A stretch of DNA of 64,000 nucleotides, from the NCBI GenBank assembly GCA_018715495.1, contig DVLO01000003.1, positions 1 through 64,000 of the forward strand, written 5' to 3'. The stretch comes from Candidatus Limihabitans stercoravium. GTDB taxonomy: Bacteria; Bacillota; Clostridia; Christensenellales; CAG-314. This document shows, piece after piece, positions 32,577 to 41,903 of the stretch. The translations under genes and the position numbers were made by a program. The notes beneath the pieces were generated by a model. The model ran no database searches. It saw nothing but the letters and a program-made list of their open reading frames with translations, and was not told the origin of the DNA. Each line of letters opens with the position of its first letter. Positions within the stretch are counted from its first letter, which is position 1.

Positions 32577-32646
32577 GTTAACTATATACACGGTGGATTA
32601 GTTAACCACAACTTTGCGAACAATCGCAACATACAAAAGGTGAAAG

Positions 32647-34407
32647 ATGAAAAAACTAGCTACACTACTTCTAATACTGGCGCTGAGCGTTTCGTGTTGT
32701 TCAGTAACTGCTCTTGCCGAAACAAACGCCGCAAGCGAACCTTCGACAAGTGTGCATCTGGTCAATCCGACATTTCTGCAGGCGTCAGGCAACACGCTGT
32801 TCATCGCAGACAACATTACCGATAAAGAAAGCGTCATTCACATTTTTGACGTATCGGGAACGCCCCGGATGGTCAACTCCGTTTATGTGACGGGAAACAT
32901 TGAAAAAATACGACTGTTTGGCGACACGATGTACATACTGCAAAATGACGGTTACATCACTTGCACTGTACAATCGCAAAACATCACACTGGGACAAAAG
33001 ACAATGGTTAACGTCTGCGACATAGTTGTTGCCGACGGAACGACATTTCTCTTGAAGAGTGACGCATTGTACGACATGGAGGGAGTTCGCCGCACCATTG
33101 AGAACTGGGACGCTCCCCACAACGTAATTTTCGACGGAACTTATCTCCGATACACCTACACAGACGGAGACAGATACATGCTGAGCGGGGTAAAACCCAC
33201 TGTAGGTTTTGACACCCCTGTTGAATTGTCGGCTCAGACACTTGGCATCGTGCACACAACTGAAGTCAGTTACTTTACCGAAAACGGAGTTTATCGTACA
33301 AATGACAACACAAGTCTGTTTACTGTTGACGCTGACAAGATAATTGACATTGCAACTCAAGGAACGGACATGTTTGTGCTGACAAACAACAACAAAGTTT
33401 ACAAGTATCAGATTGTTGACGGCACTTACAGACGCACTGCTGACTTCGTAGTAGGCAGCGATGTTGTAAATTACACAGTTCCCGACCTTGACGCCATTAC
33501 AGGATATACCCTTGCAAAGTCCAACGGATACCCTGCAAACATCGTCTACAGAACAACTGAGGGACACTCCGTGCCGCAACTGATTGACGATTTACAAAAC
33601 ACACAGTACATCATACTGGATTACCCGGGCAGTGAAAGCTGCGACTACTACTACGTGTTCATCAACAACAGTTTCGGTTGGATTCGAAAAAGCGGAGACA
33701 CAGTAAATCAAGACAGCAAGATCACTGTAATCAACACACAACTGAACAGCGTTGCCCAGTTCAATGCAAAGCTGCTTGCAGCAAATACCTTTGTTTACTC
33801 ATTGCCGGTATCAGAACAACTGAAGGAAGACAGTTACTTTGCAAGAGAGACACTGACGCAATCCATAGACAATCCGACGGATGTTAAATTGTTGCAAAAG
33901 TTCACCAGTACAGACAACGTCAGCTGGTACATCATTGAATACGAATTGCAAGACAGCCATCGCATCGGATTTGTTCCCGCTGCAAGCGTGGGCAAGATTT
34001 ACTCTACAGGCATTGCCGAAGACGTAACGCTTGAACCGGATACCCCCAGAGCCAAGATCAACGCAACACTGTTTGACGAAGTGAGCGTATTTCTGACTTC
34101 GGAACTCAACGAAAATGAAAAGACGGTATTTCCCGGTACAGACGTTTTAGTTGAGTTAGCAAGTGACACTGTTGTAAACATTCTTAAAAAGGAGAACAAC
34201 GCATCATACATCCAGATTGTCTACCAAGACGGTTCGATGGTTTACGGGTGGGTATCCGATCAGTACCTGATCCCCATCAACAGCCTTACAACAAATGAAA
34301 TTGTGGGTTTGTCACTTGTAGGTGCTGCTGCCGTACTGATAATCATATTTGCAGTAGCATTCAACTGCCGCAAGAAACGTGCAGAAAACACTGACACTAT
34401 TCAGTAA
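32647..34407 (+). CDS. Large secreted membrane-anchored protein with beta-propeller-like and SH3-type regions
   Basis: 586 residues. A signal peptide (1-25, MKKLATLLLILALSV... cleaved near ALAE) is followed by about 240 residues of repeating short strands (NTLFIADNITDKESVIHIFD, IEKIRLFGDTMYILQNDGY, DIATQGTDMFVLTNNNKVY) that look like propeller blades. SH3-like modules follow from about 290 to 520 (YYYVFINNSFGWIRK, WYIIEYELQDSHRIGFVPAASV, YIQIVYQDGSMVYGWVSDQYL). A membrane helix at about 545-568 and a basic tail end it. Domain plan and tail resemble the smaller SH3 protein at 31076. Possibly a surface sensor or wall binder; function unknown. Confidence 0.68.
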   Translation: MKKLATLLLILALSVSCCSVTALAETNAASEPSTSVHLVNPTFLQASGNTLFIADNITDKESVIHIFDVSGTPRMVNSVYVTGNIEKIRLFGDTMYILQNDGYITCTVQSQNITLGQKTMVNVCDIVVADGTTFLLKSDALYDMEGVRRTIENWDAPHNVIFDGTYLRYTYTDGDRYMLSGVKPTVGFDTPVELSAQTLGIVHTTEVSYFTENGVYRTNDNTSLFTVDADKIIDIATQGTDMFVLTNNNKVYKYQIVDGTYRRTADFVVGSDVVNYTVPDLDAITGYTLAKSNGYPANIVYRTTEGHSVPQLIDDLQNTQYIILDYPGSESCDYYYVFINNSFGWIRKSGDTVNQDSKITVINTQLNSVAQFNAKLLAANTFVYSLPVSEQLKEDSYFARETLTQSIDNPTDVKLLQKFTSTDNVSWYIIEYELQDSHRIGFVPAASVGKIYSTGIAEDVTLEPDTPRAKINATLFDEVSVFLTSELNENEKTVFPGTDVLVELASDTVVNILKKENNASYIQIVYQDGSMVYGWVSDQYLIPINSLTTNEIVGLSLVGAAAVLIIIFAVAFNCRKKRAENTDTIQ

Positions 34408-34415
34408 ATCACAAA

Positions 34416-34458
34416 AAAAATAAAGACGGTAACCTCAGACTGAGTTACCGTCTTTTTG
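34416..34458. terminator. Bidirectional terminator after the SH3 protein and SSB-like gene
   Basis: AAAGACGGTAAC and GTTACCGTCTTT form the stem, with A-runs before and T-runs after, serving both convergent genes. Confidence 0.9.
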
Positions 34459-34496
34459 TATCTTGTTTAAATTATTGTGCCACGTACATTGAAAAA

Positions 34497-35168
34497 TTAC
34501 TGTTGGTCACTGTAAAATTCCGTTGCGTTTGTTGCAACTGACAATGCGTATCTGTCAAGAAGTTCAATCTTGTTTATAGACACTTCGTAGGCTGTGCGGG
34601 TTACAACCACATCGTCATCAAGTTTCTTCTGATACTGTCTTGACTGTATTCTGCCAATAATCCTGATGTGCTCCCCTACCGGCAGACTGCGAACAAACCT
34701 TGCGTTTCTTCCCCATGCGATACAAGGAATGTAGTCGCTCTTGTTGTACTGTCTGTTGACAGCAAGCAATACATCACAGATTTCACGGTTGAACGGAGTT
34801 GTTCTGAACACCGGTAATTTGCAGATGTAACCTTCCAGCTGAATGCTGTTGGGATTGATGTCACTTGTCAGTGGAACAATGTCTCTTGCAAAAACTGTCA
34901 GCATCAGTTTGCTCTTGTCCTCTACCGTCTTGTTGTAACTGCGGAATTGTCCTGTCACTGTGATTTCGTTACCCAATTCGATGAGCGAATCGCACATCAA
35001 TCTTTCGGACAGTGAAACGGGAACAATGTCTACCGATTGTGACAGTCTCTTTACTTCAAGCAAAATTTCGTAGAACTTTTCCCCATACACTTCGTGGGAG
35101 AACTGTGGCAGACTTACTATCTTGCCCGACAACGTTGCGTAGTTACTGGTTACTTGTGTATTGATCAT
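34497..35168 (-). CDS. Tandem-OB single-stranded-DNA-binding-like protein
   Basis: 223 residues made of two similar halves, each with an OB-fold of the SSB type. Half one (about 8-100) has LSGKIVSLPQFSHEVYGEKFYEILLEVKR and ITVTGQFRSYN. Half two (about 112-205) has LEGYICKLPVFRTTPFNREICDVLLAVNR and HIRIIGRIQSRQYQKK. Ordinary SSB has one OB-fold and an acidic tail, which is missing here. It is probably an accessory ssDNA-binding protein rather than the main SSB. AAGGAG upstream. It follows the deacetylase gene by 11 bases. Confidence 0.75.
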   Translation of the reverse strand: MINTQVTSNYATLSGKIVSLPQFSHEVYGEKFYEILLEVKRLSQSVDIVPVSLSERLMCDSLIELGNEITVTGQFRSYNKTVEDKSKLMLTVFARDIVPLTSDINPNSIQLEGYICKLPVFRTTPFNREICDVLLAVNRQYNKSDYIPCIAWGRNARFVRSLPVGEHIRIIGRIQSRQYQKKLDDDVVVTRTAYEVSINKIELLDRYALSVATNATEFYSDQQ

Positions 35169-35179
35169 ATGCTTCTCCT

Positions 35180-35920
35180 TTATGTACCCTCTTTTTGCAG
35201 TGCAATTTGCTTGCCTGCATGATCAATTGTAAAGTTGTCCTTGTAAATCAGCTGTCCAATGGGAACAAATTCCAATCCCTTGTTCTGTGCAATGGTAAAT
35301 ATCAACGGCAATGCTTCAACGATGTGATCGCTGTTGTTGTGGCACAAGATTATATCCCCGCTTTTCATACCTTGTACCCTCTCTGCAATTGCCTTAGCAT
35401 CAAGACCCTTCCAATCCAGACTGTCGACGCTCCATTGTATGGTGTACAGCCCAAGCTGTTCGGCGCAACTGATGAGAGTGTTGTTGTAGTCGCCAAATGG
35501 CGGACGGAACAACGTAACTTCCTGCGATGTCAACTGCGCAATTTTTTGCTGACTTTGCGACAGTTCGTTCATCACCTGTTCAGTCGAAAGTTTGCTCATC
35601 TGCGGATGGGTCATGCTGTGAGTACCTATTTCAAATCCCCGTTCGGCAATTTCCTTTGTGATGTCGGGATACTTTTCCACCCAGAAACCAACAAGAAAAA
35701 ATGTTGCCTTTACATTGTATTCCTCACAGATGTCCATGATTTGCCTTGTTTTGTCCGCTCCCCATGCTGCGTCAAAACTGATGGCAACAACATTGTCCTG
35801 TCTGTCTACATTGTAGATGGGAATCTTGCGTTGTGCTGCGAATACCGACGAATACCCTCCGGCAAGGCAGGTGACAAATACACACACCAATGCAACAACT
35901 ACGGCTGAAATTTTCCTCAT
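35180..35920 (-). CDS. Polysaccharide deacetylase, PdaB/NodB type
   Basis: Secreted or membrane-tethered enzyme of 246 residues with an N-terminal hydrophobic signal (VVVALVCVFVTCLAGG). NodB motifs are present: FDAAWG (catalytic Asp, residues 49-54 or so), GTHSMTHPQMS with the two metal-binding His, and FRPPFGDYN. The family removes acetyl groups from wall polysaccharides; the PdaB branch occurs in spore formers. It is co-transcribed with the SSB-like gene downstream. Confidence 0.88.
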   Translation of the reverse strand: MRKISAVVVALVCVFVTCLAGGYSSVFAAQRKIPIYNVDRQDNVVAISFDAAWGADKTRQIMDICEEYNVKATFFLVGFWVEKYPDITKEIAERGFEIGTHSMTHPQMSKLSTEQVMNELSQSQQKIAQLTSQEVTLFRPPFGDYNNTLISCAEQLGLYTIQWSVDSLDWKGLDAKAIAERVQGMKSGDIILCHNNSDHIVEALPLIFTIAQNKGLEFVPIGQLIYKDNFTIDHAGKQIALQKEGT

Positions 35921-35948
35921 TTTCCCTCCAATTTACAGCACGATTGCC

Positions 35949-35979
35949 ATTATACAGCATCAAACAGTATAAAATGCAA
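35949..35979 (-). promoter_or_regulatory. Candidate promoter of the deacetylase gene
   Basis: A perfect TATAAT (35954-35949) with TTGCAT (35979-35974) 19 bases upstream. The spacer is long, so the -35 assignment is uncertain. Confidence 0.45.
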
Positions 35980-36120
35980 CACATTGTGTCGAAAAACATC
36001 TATTTTTGCACTAAAACACCACTACTAATTATTGCATTTACAATACACTGTCTTGACTGACGGAAACGACATCGTTGCTACTGTAAATATACTCATCAAT
36101 CAGTAAAAAATTACAAATTT

Positions 36121-36166
36121 AAACAAAAAAAATACGGCTGAGACTAATTGAATCTCAGCCGTATTC
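36121..36166 (-). terminator. Terminator of the parE-parC operon
   Basis: AATACGGCTGAGA and TCTCAGCCGTATT pair on the minus strand, followed by a run of eight Ts. Confidence 0.92.
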
Positions 36167-36199
36167 TGCATTGAATTGTTTTGAAATTAATGAAAAACC

Positions 36200-38695
36200 T
36201 TACTCTTCAAGGAATTTATCACTTGGGGCAATGAGGTAAGGTACCGCTTTTTCTACCTGGAATGCCTTCTTTCCCTTTGGAAGTTTACCCTTGGTGTTTT
36301 TGTTTTCCACTGCGACTTCATTGCTTGTAACAGCAAATGCGCTTGCCTTGTCAAGCAATGCCACATTTATATTGTTGCCGTTGACATATCCTGCGTAAAC
36401 AATACAGTTTCCGTTTTGTGCGCCAAACTCAATACCTTTGGCACCCTTACAGTTTCTTGCATGTTTTGTAATGTCCTTGACGGGCAGACGTTTTAAGAAT
36501 CCTTTGTTTGTCACCATCAGAACATCTCCCTTGTCGGGAACAATCTGACCTGCAAAAACAACGTACTCCCCTGTACCCAGCGTGATACACTTTACACCGC
36601 CTGCAACACGTCCCTGCAATGGGATTTCCTTAGTGTCAAATCTTGTACATCCGCCCTTGTTGGTAACGTAGAAGATTTGTGATCCTTCTATGACCTGTTC
36701 AACGTTGAACACTTCGTCGTCTTCCTTGCACTTGTACCCCTGGAAACAACTCTTCTTCAGGTTGTATTCCTCCCAGGATGTGCGTTTTACAAGTCCCTGA
36801 CGGGTAAATGTCAACACTTCGCCTTGAGGCATTACTTCGGAATTCATTGCAAACAACTTGACAGGGTATTCACCTACCTGTACATCCTTGAATATCTGCG
36901 ACAGTACACTTCCCTTTTCACGGTATTTCGTTTCAGGAATACTGTCTGCGCCCGTCTGGTAGCAATTGCCAAGATTTGTAAACATCATGATGTTACTGTT
37001 GGTCAATGTCTCCCATGCACATGTGAGCATGTCTGTCAAAGTTGAACTTACCGTATCTTTAGCAGACAAGTTGTAGTTCTTGATAGGAATACGTTTCACA
37101 GTATTTGCAGCGGACAATGCTACAACAACGTTTTCAATGGGTTTTTCGTCGTCTTCGCTCTGTACAACTACCTGTAGTTCGTCCGATACCGTTTCACTGC
37201 GACGCTTGCTCTTGTAGTTGCGCTTGATAGCAGTCAACTCCGACTTGATTACATTCATCTGTTCCGTTTTGGAATTGATGATGACCAGCAAGCGGGAAAT
37301 AGTTGCCTGCAATTCTTTAAGTTCATTTACAAGTTTACTTACTTCCAGTCTTGTAATGCGTGCAAGACGGAGATCAAGTATTGCCTGAGCCTGTTTTTCC
37401 GAAAGATTGAATGCCTGACGCAATTTCTGTCTTGCGTCCGTAGTACTGCTTGACTCCTTGATTATCTTTACAACTTCGTCAATGTTTTGTACAGCAATGA
37501 CCAGACCTTCCAGAATGTGTGCCCTTGCACGTGCCTGTTCCAGCTCATATTTACTACGGCGCAGCACTACTTCACGCTGATAAGCCGTGTAGTAAGCAAT
37601 TATGTCCAACAATCCCATCAATTGCGGTTTGCCGTCGGCAATTGCGACCATGTTGATACCGAATGTTGTCTGCAACGCCGTGTACTTGTACAACAGATTG
37701 AGTATCGATTGGGCATCGCAATCCTTGCGCAATTTGATTACCGCACGCATTCCTTCCTTGTCGCTTTCGTCCACGATTTCGGCAATGCCTTGCAATTGTT
37801 CTTTCCTTTCTTCCTTCAATGCTGCAATCTTTATGAGAAGATCGGATTTGTTTACATTGTAGGGAAGTTCGTCAATGACAATGTTTCTTCTGTCATTGGG
37901 AGCAACTTCGATGTGCACCTTTGCACGGAGCAGTATCTTGCCCTTACCCGTGTCATATGCCTGCTTCAATCCGTCGCCGCAGATGATGTAGCCGCCTGTA
38001 GGAAAATCAGGACCCTTGATTATCTTCATCATCTGATTGAGGGTTATGTTGCGATTGTCAATATAGGCAATTACACCGTCAATGACTTCATTGAGGTTGT
38101 GAGGAGGAATGTTTGTTGCAAGACCTACTGCAATACCGCTTGCGCCGTTTACCAACAAGTTGGGATAGCGTCCGGGCAACATGTCGGGTTCTTTGGTAGA
38201 GTCGTCGAAGTTTCTTGACCAATGCACGGTGTCCTTTTCAAGGTCACGCAACAATTCCAGCGCAATTGGCGAAAGTCTTGCTTCCGTGTAACGCATTGCT
38301 GCCGCACTGTCGCCGTCAATGTTACCGAAGTTTCCCTGTCCTTCTATAAGCGGAATGTTCATGGAAAAATCCTGCGCCATTCTAACCATTGCATCGTACA
38401 CGGATGAGTCACCGTGCGGATGGTATCTACCGAGACAGTCACCGACAATACGTGCTGACTTGCGGTAAGGCTTGTCGGGTGTAACTCCCTGTTCGTACAT
38501 TGAATACAATATACGGCGTTGAACGGGCTTTAAACCGTCCTCAACACGTGGCAATGCTCTGTCCAGAATTACGTGTTCGGCGTAAGGCATCATGGATTCA
38601 TGCATTACCGTTTCCATGGGTTTGGTAATGAGATTACTGCCGTCTTGCAGTTTTTCAACGTCTTTGCTTATATCGAATATATCCATCTGTTTCAT
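36200..38695 (-). CDS. parC: Type IIA topoisomerase subunit A (ParC-like)
   Basis: DNA breakage-reunion subunit of 831 residues. The catalytic Tyr is Y136 in [10 protein letters not shown]. The quinolone-resistance region reads [18 protein letters not shown] (91-108), with Ser at both usual positions. The C-terminal half has pinwheel blades ([39 protein letters not shown]). The GyrA-box is not seen in its normal form; a degenerate [10 protein letters not shown] occurs instead, which favours topoisomerase IV over gyrase. However, [20 protein letters not shown] is gyrase-like, so the assignment is tentative. Start at 38695 has AAGGAG ten bases upstream. Confidence 0.8.
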   Translation of the reverse strand: MKQMDIFDISKDVEKLQDGSNLITKPMETVMHESMMPYAEHVILDRALPRVEDGLKPVQRRILYSMYEQGVTPDKPYRKSARIVGDCLGRYHPHGDSSVYDAMVRMAQDFSMNIPLIEGQGNFGNIDGDSAAAMRYTEARLSPIALELLRDLEKDTVHWSRNFDDSTKEPDMLPGRYPNLLVNGASGIAVGLATNIPPHNLNEVIDGVIAYIDNRNITLNQMMKIIKGPDFPTGGYIICGDGLKQAYDTGKGKILLRAKVHIEVAPNDRRNIVIDELPYNVNKSDLLIKIAALKEERKEQLQGIAEIVDESDKEGMRAVIKLRKDCDAQSILNLLYKYTALQTTFGINMVAIADGKPQLMGLLDIIAYYTAYQREVVLRRSKYELEQARARAHILEGLVIAVQNIDEVVKIIKESSSTTDARQKLRQAFNLSEKQAQAILDLRLARITRLEVSKLVNELKELQATISRLLVIINSKTEQMNVIKSELTAIKRNYKSKRRSETVSDELQVVVQSEDDEKPIENVVVALSAANTVKRIPIKNYNLSAKDTVSSTLTDMLTCAWETLTNSNIMMFTNLGNCYQTGADSIPETKYREKGSVLSQIFKDVQVGEYPVKLFAMNSEVMPQGEVLTFTRQGLVKRTSWEEYNLKKSCFQGYKCKEDDEVFNVEQVIEGSQIFYVTNKGGCTRFDTKEIPLQGRVAGGVKCITLGTGEYVVFAGQIVPDKGDVLMVTNKGFLKRLPVKDITKHARNCKGAKGIEFGAQNGNCIVYAGYVNGNNINVALLDKASAFAVTSNEVAVENKNTKGKLPKGKKAFQVEKAVPYLIAPSDKFLEE

Positions 38696-38710
38696 CTGAC
38701 AGCATCTCCT

Positions 38711-40675
38711 TTACACCAGTTCTTCGTACAAAGAGTCGGTGTCTTTGTTGAAATCGGCATTTTCGGTAATGTACGCCTTACGTGCGTCAATCTGGTCGCC
38801 CATCAATGTTGTAACCATACGTTCCGCTTCGCTGAAGTTTTCGATGGTAACACGCATCAAAGTACGTGTTTCGGGATTCAATGTTGTTTCCCACAATTGT
38901 TCAGCATTCATTTCGCCAAGACCTTTGTAACGTTGCAATTCGTATCCCTTGCCGAATTCCTGAACAACTTGTTGCAGTTCGTAATCGTCGTAAGCGTAGC
39001 GAACCTTGTCTTTCTTAGACACCTTGTACAGCGGCGGCATACCGATGTAAACATGTCCTTCGGTGATCAGTTCCTTCATGTAACGGAAGAAGAATGTCAA
39101 CAAAATTGCACGTATGTGTGCGCCGTCCTGGTCGGCATCGGACAAAATGATGATTTTGTCATATTTCAAGTCTTCAATGTTAAAATCCTCTTCGCCTATT
39201 CCTGTATCCAGCGCAGAAATGATGGAACGGATTTCATCATTGCTCAACACCTGGTCAATGCGCTTACGTTCAACGTTCAATGGCTTACCCTTCAACGGAA
39301 GTATAGCCTGAAAACGTCTGTTACGTCCCTGCTTAGCACTACCGCCGGCACTGTCACCTTCTACGATAAACAGTTCGTTTTTCTTGGGATCACGTCCCGT
39401 ACAACTTGCAAGTTTACCCACCAGCGTTGAGTTGAATATACTGTTTTTCTGCCTTGTAACTTCCTTAGCCTTGCGTGCAGCTTCTCTTACCTTTGCAGAG
39501 GCAATGGACTTCTTGATGATTGTTTCCGCAGTTTTCGAATCGGCATTGAGTAAAGCAGTAAATGCTTCCGTTGCCAGCGCTTCACAAGCGGACTTCGCTT
39601 CAATGTTACCCAGTTTTGTTTTTGTCTGACCTTCGAACTGAACGTTAGCCATCTTGACAGACATTACTACGGTAATACCTTCACGGAAATCTTCACCCAA
39701 AAGATTGTCTTCCTTGGGCTTTAACAGATTGTTCTGTCTTGCGTAGTCGTTAAACACCTTGGTCATTGCAGACTTAAATCCCGTCTCATGCATGCCGCCC
39801 TCTGTTGTCGGAATGTTGTTGACATAAGACAGGAAGTTTTCGGTGTAATTACTTGTGTACTGCATTGCAAATTCCAGCGACAGCACATCGTTCTTGCCCT
39901 GCCAGTACATTGGATTGAGGTGCAATGGAGCCTTGTTTTCGTTGAGATACAGCACGAAGTCACGCAAACCGCCGTCATACTTGTAGGTGTTGGAAAGTAT
40001 TCCGCCGTCCTCATCGGTACCACGTTCGTCCGTAAGCACAAATTCAATCCCACGATTGAGGAAAGCAAGTTCCTTGACACGCTTGGATATCACGTCGTAG
40101 TTCATCTGAACATGATTAAACACCCTTGCGTCAGCAAGGAATGTTACCTTTGTACCGTGCTTATCGGTCTTGCCTATTTCCTTTAAAGGAGCAACGGGAA
40201 TACCGCTTAAAATCTTGCCCGTCTTAGGATCTTCCGGACTGTGGAAATGCTGTTCGTACAACTTGCCGTCCTTGGCAACCTGAACAGTCAGCCATTCGGA
40301 CAACGCATTGGTTACCGAAGCACCTACGCCGTGCAGACCGCCCGAATAGGCGTAGTTGTCGTTGTTGAACTTGCCGCCGGCGTGCAATTGAGTGTAAACG
40401 ACTTCAACACCGCTTATCTTAAGCTGTGGATGAATGTCTACAGGTATACCTCTTCCGTCATCGGTTACAGTAACACTGCCATCCTTGTGCAGCGTAATTT
40501 CAACCTTTGTTGCGTATCCGTTTGTGGCTTCGTCCACCGCATTGTCTACAATTTCCCACAGTATGTGATGCAGTCCCTTGCTTCCCGTTGTACCGATGTA
40601 CATACCGGGACGCATACGCACCGCATCCAAACCCTCTAAAACCTGTATATCTTTGGCTTGATAAGTCTTACCCAT
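38711..40675 (-). CDS. parE: Type IIA topoisomerase subunit B (ParE-like)
   Basis: ATPase subunit of 654 residues, GHKL fold. ATP-site residues include E41 and N45 in LHHILWEIVDNAVDEA, DDGRGIPVD, and YSGGLHGVGASV. The Toprim motif EGDSAGGSAKQGR and the metal site in LSDADQDGAHIR follow, and the PLYKVSKKDKVRY and QRYKGLGEMNAEQLWETT blocks end the protein. ATG 40675 is preceded by AGGAGGAAG; the upstream in-frame extension is not needed. parC follows by 15 bases. The opening AKDIQVLEGLDAVRMRPGMYIG fits ParE, though ParE and GyrB are hard to tell apart. Confidence 0.85.
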   Translation of the reverse strand: MGKTYQAKDIQVLEGLDAVRMRPGMYIGTTGSKGLHHILWEIVDNAVDEATNGYATKVEITLHKDGSVTVTDDGRGIPVDIHPQLKISGVEVVYTQLHAGGKFNNDNYAYSGGLHGVGASVTNALSEWLTVQVAKDGKLYEQHFHSPEDPKTGKILSGIPVAPLKEIGKTDKHGTKVTFLADARVFNHVQMNYDVISKRVKELAFLNRGIEFVLTDERGTDEDGGILSNTYKYDGGLRDFVLYLNENKAPLHLNPMYWQGKNDVLSLEFAMQYTSNYTENFLSYVNNIPTTEGGMHETGFKSAMTKVFNDYARQNNLLKPKEDNLLGEDFREGITVVMSVKMANVQFEGQTKTKLGNIEAKSACEALATEAFTALLNADSKTAETIIKKSIASAKVREAARKAKEVTRQKNSIFNSTLVGKLASCTGRDPKKNELFIVEGDSAGGSAKQGRNRRFQAILPLKGKPLNVERKRIDQVLSNDEIRSIISALDTGIGEEDFNIEDLKYDKIIILSDADQDGAHIRAILLTFFFRYMKELITEGHVYIGMPPLYKVSKKDKVRYAYDDYELQQVVQEFGKGYELQRYKGLGEMNAEQLWETTLNPETRTLMRVTIENFSEAERMVTTLMGDQIDARKAYITENADFNKDTDSLYEELV

Positions 40676-40708
40676 GCCCTTCCTCCTGAGTTGTTGGTTG
40701 TGTATATA

Positions 40709-40737
40709 ATTATACCACACAATGCGTGGTTTTGCAA
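40709..40737 (-). promoter_or_regulatory. Promoter of parE-parC (extended -10)
   Basis: TTGCAA (40737-40732) and TATAAT (40714-40709), 17 bases apart, with TGG before the -10 (extended -10). The 17 bases CATTGTGTGGTATAATT are identical in the deoC promoter. Confidence 0.75.
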
Positions 40738-40793
40738 TAGTATTTTTTATATTTATACATCTGATTTGCCGTAAAAGGCTGATTTGTCTAGTC

Positions 40794-40857
40794 TAAATAT
40801 TTAATTTGCATAAATATTCATATTGCAGAATAAATATATCGTTTTCCGTATAAATAT
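40794..40857. repeat. TAAATAT repeats at about 20-base steps
   Basis: Four copies of TAAATAT starting at 40794, 40811, 40831 and 40851, that is, spacings of 17, 20 and 20 bases, roughly two helical turns. They lie 60-140 bases upstream of the parE promoter. Confidence 0.5.
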
Positions 40858-40970
40858 ACAGTCTTTGCAGCCGACGCCGCCACCCACAACTATCTCAATG
40901 GGTAAAACAAACAGTTACAACAATCTCAATATAATCAAAAACTATTAAAATCTGCCACAGAACAAACAGA

Positions 40971-41002
40971 AAAGGTCGGGCTTTGCATTGCCCGACCTTG
41001 AA
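40971..41002 (-). terminator. Terminator of the alpha/beta hydrolase gene
   Basis: AAGGTCGGGCAATGCAAAGCCCGACCTT on the minus strand, followed by TTCTG, in which the stem is very stable though the T-run is short. It sits four bases after the stop. Confidence 0.75.
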
Positions 41003-41006
41003 AAAA

Positions 41007-41903
41007 TTACTTATTGTATTCTTCCAACCATTTAAGTACGTCGTTGTACACTTCTTCTTTGTTTACTTCATTCAACATCTCATGTCTGCCGTTTGGGTAG
41101 AGTTGCAGCGAAACATTGGAAAACCCCAACTTGATGTAAAATTCGTACAACTTGCGAACGCCCTTTCCGAATTCGCCCACCGGGTCATGATCGCCTGAAA
41201 AAATCAGCAACGGCTTGTCCGCCACGCCCATGTCGAATTGTTTCTTATCGTAAAGAACACGTATGCCTTCCATGAATGTACGGTAGAAATTTGCACTGCA
41301 GATAAATCCGCACATGCTGTCACCGTTGTACTTTTCCACCTGTTGCCTGTCACTACTCAGCCAGTTGCCTGTGCCTTCGAACTTCTTGTCGTACTGCGAA
41401 AATGACATTTTAGCAATAAGTTCAGCAGGATAACTTCCGCCCTTTCTCTTACACATGTTTTTGGCAATTATACGACACAATGAATACTGAAGTCCCTTGA
41501 TATAGTTACTGCCACTCAGAATAAATCCCTTGACATTGGGATTGTGCTGAATGACCCTCTGCGTCACGAAACTGCCGTAACTGTGTCCCATGAAGAACAA
41601 AGGCAGTTTGTAAGTGTTGTTGCAGTATTCAATGATGGCAAGTTGATCGGCAACATTGTTGCTGTACATGTCGCCCTCTTCGTATCCAAGACTGTCAGCG
41701 TCCGACGTGTAACCGTGTCCTCTCAGGTCGTTCATTACCACGATGTAGCCGTTGGAATTTAAAAATCCGGCGAAATCGTCATATCTGCCACTGTGCTCAG
41801 CCATACCGTGGGTAATCTTTAAAACGCCTTTGGGATTTTCCACTTCATCCCAGATATACAGTTCAAGTTGTTTGTTATTATTTGAAAATTTTTGTCTTTT
41901 CAT
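41007..41903 (-). CDS. Alpha/beta hydrolase, monoacylglycerol-lipase type (S33-like)
   Basis: Soluble esterase/lipase-like protein of 298 residues. Nucleophile elbow GHSYGSF (Ser near residue 97), oxyanion region THGMAEHSGRYDDFAGFLNSNGY (typical monoacylglycerol lipase), the acid in FSGDHDPVG, and the final His in NGRHEMLNE are all present. The ATG at 41903 with GAGGTGTAT upstream is used; the frame extends further without a ribosome-binding site. The MurG gene is divergent. Substrate unknown. Confidence 0.87.
   Translation of the reverse strand: MKRQKFSNNNKQLELYIWDEVENPKGVLKITHGMAEHSGRYDDFAGFLNSNGYIVVMNDLRGHGYTSDADSLGYEEGDMYSNNVADQLAIIEYCNNTYKLPLFFMGHSYGSFVTQRVIQHNPNVKGFILSGSNYIKGLQYSLCRIIAKNMCKRKGGSYPAELIAKMSFSQYDKKFEGTGNWLSSDRQQVEKYNGDSMCGFICSANFYRTFMEGIRVLYDKKQFDMGVADKPLLIFSGDHDPVGEFGKGVRKLYEFYIKLGFSNVSLQLYPNGRHEMLNEVNKEEVYNDVLKWLEEYNK

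Larger units (their letters stand above)
32227..32646. other. Intergenic control region of the prophage cassette
   Basis: This 420-base AT-rich stretch separates the minus-strand activator from the plus-strand SH3 protein. It holds a LexA-like box, a promoter on each strand, a TGACAA-N4-TTGTCA inverted repeat (32294-32309), an outer inverted repeat TTCTAA/TTAGAA around 32347-32386, and two inverted repeats in the leader of the plus-strand gene. No open reading frame with a ribosome-binding site was found. Confidence 0.6.
40676..41006. other. Intergenic region with phased AT-rich repeats
   Basis: About 330 bases between parE and a convergent-end terminator. It holds the parE promoter, then an AT-rich segment in which TAAATAT recurs at 40794, 40811, 40831 and 40851 (last two steps exactly 20 bases), plus a CTGATTTG pair at about 40761 and 40780. 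No open reading frame with a ribosome-binding site was seen. Confidence 0.5.

Noticed and set aside
37487-38218. 243-codon plus-strand open frame opposite parC
   Set aside because: Shadow of a clear topoisomerase gene.
40794-40857. CRISPR array
   Set aside because: Repeats are only seven bases long and there are no unique spacers of uniform size.
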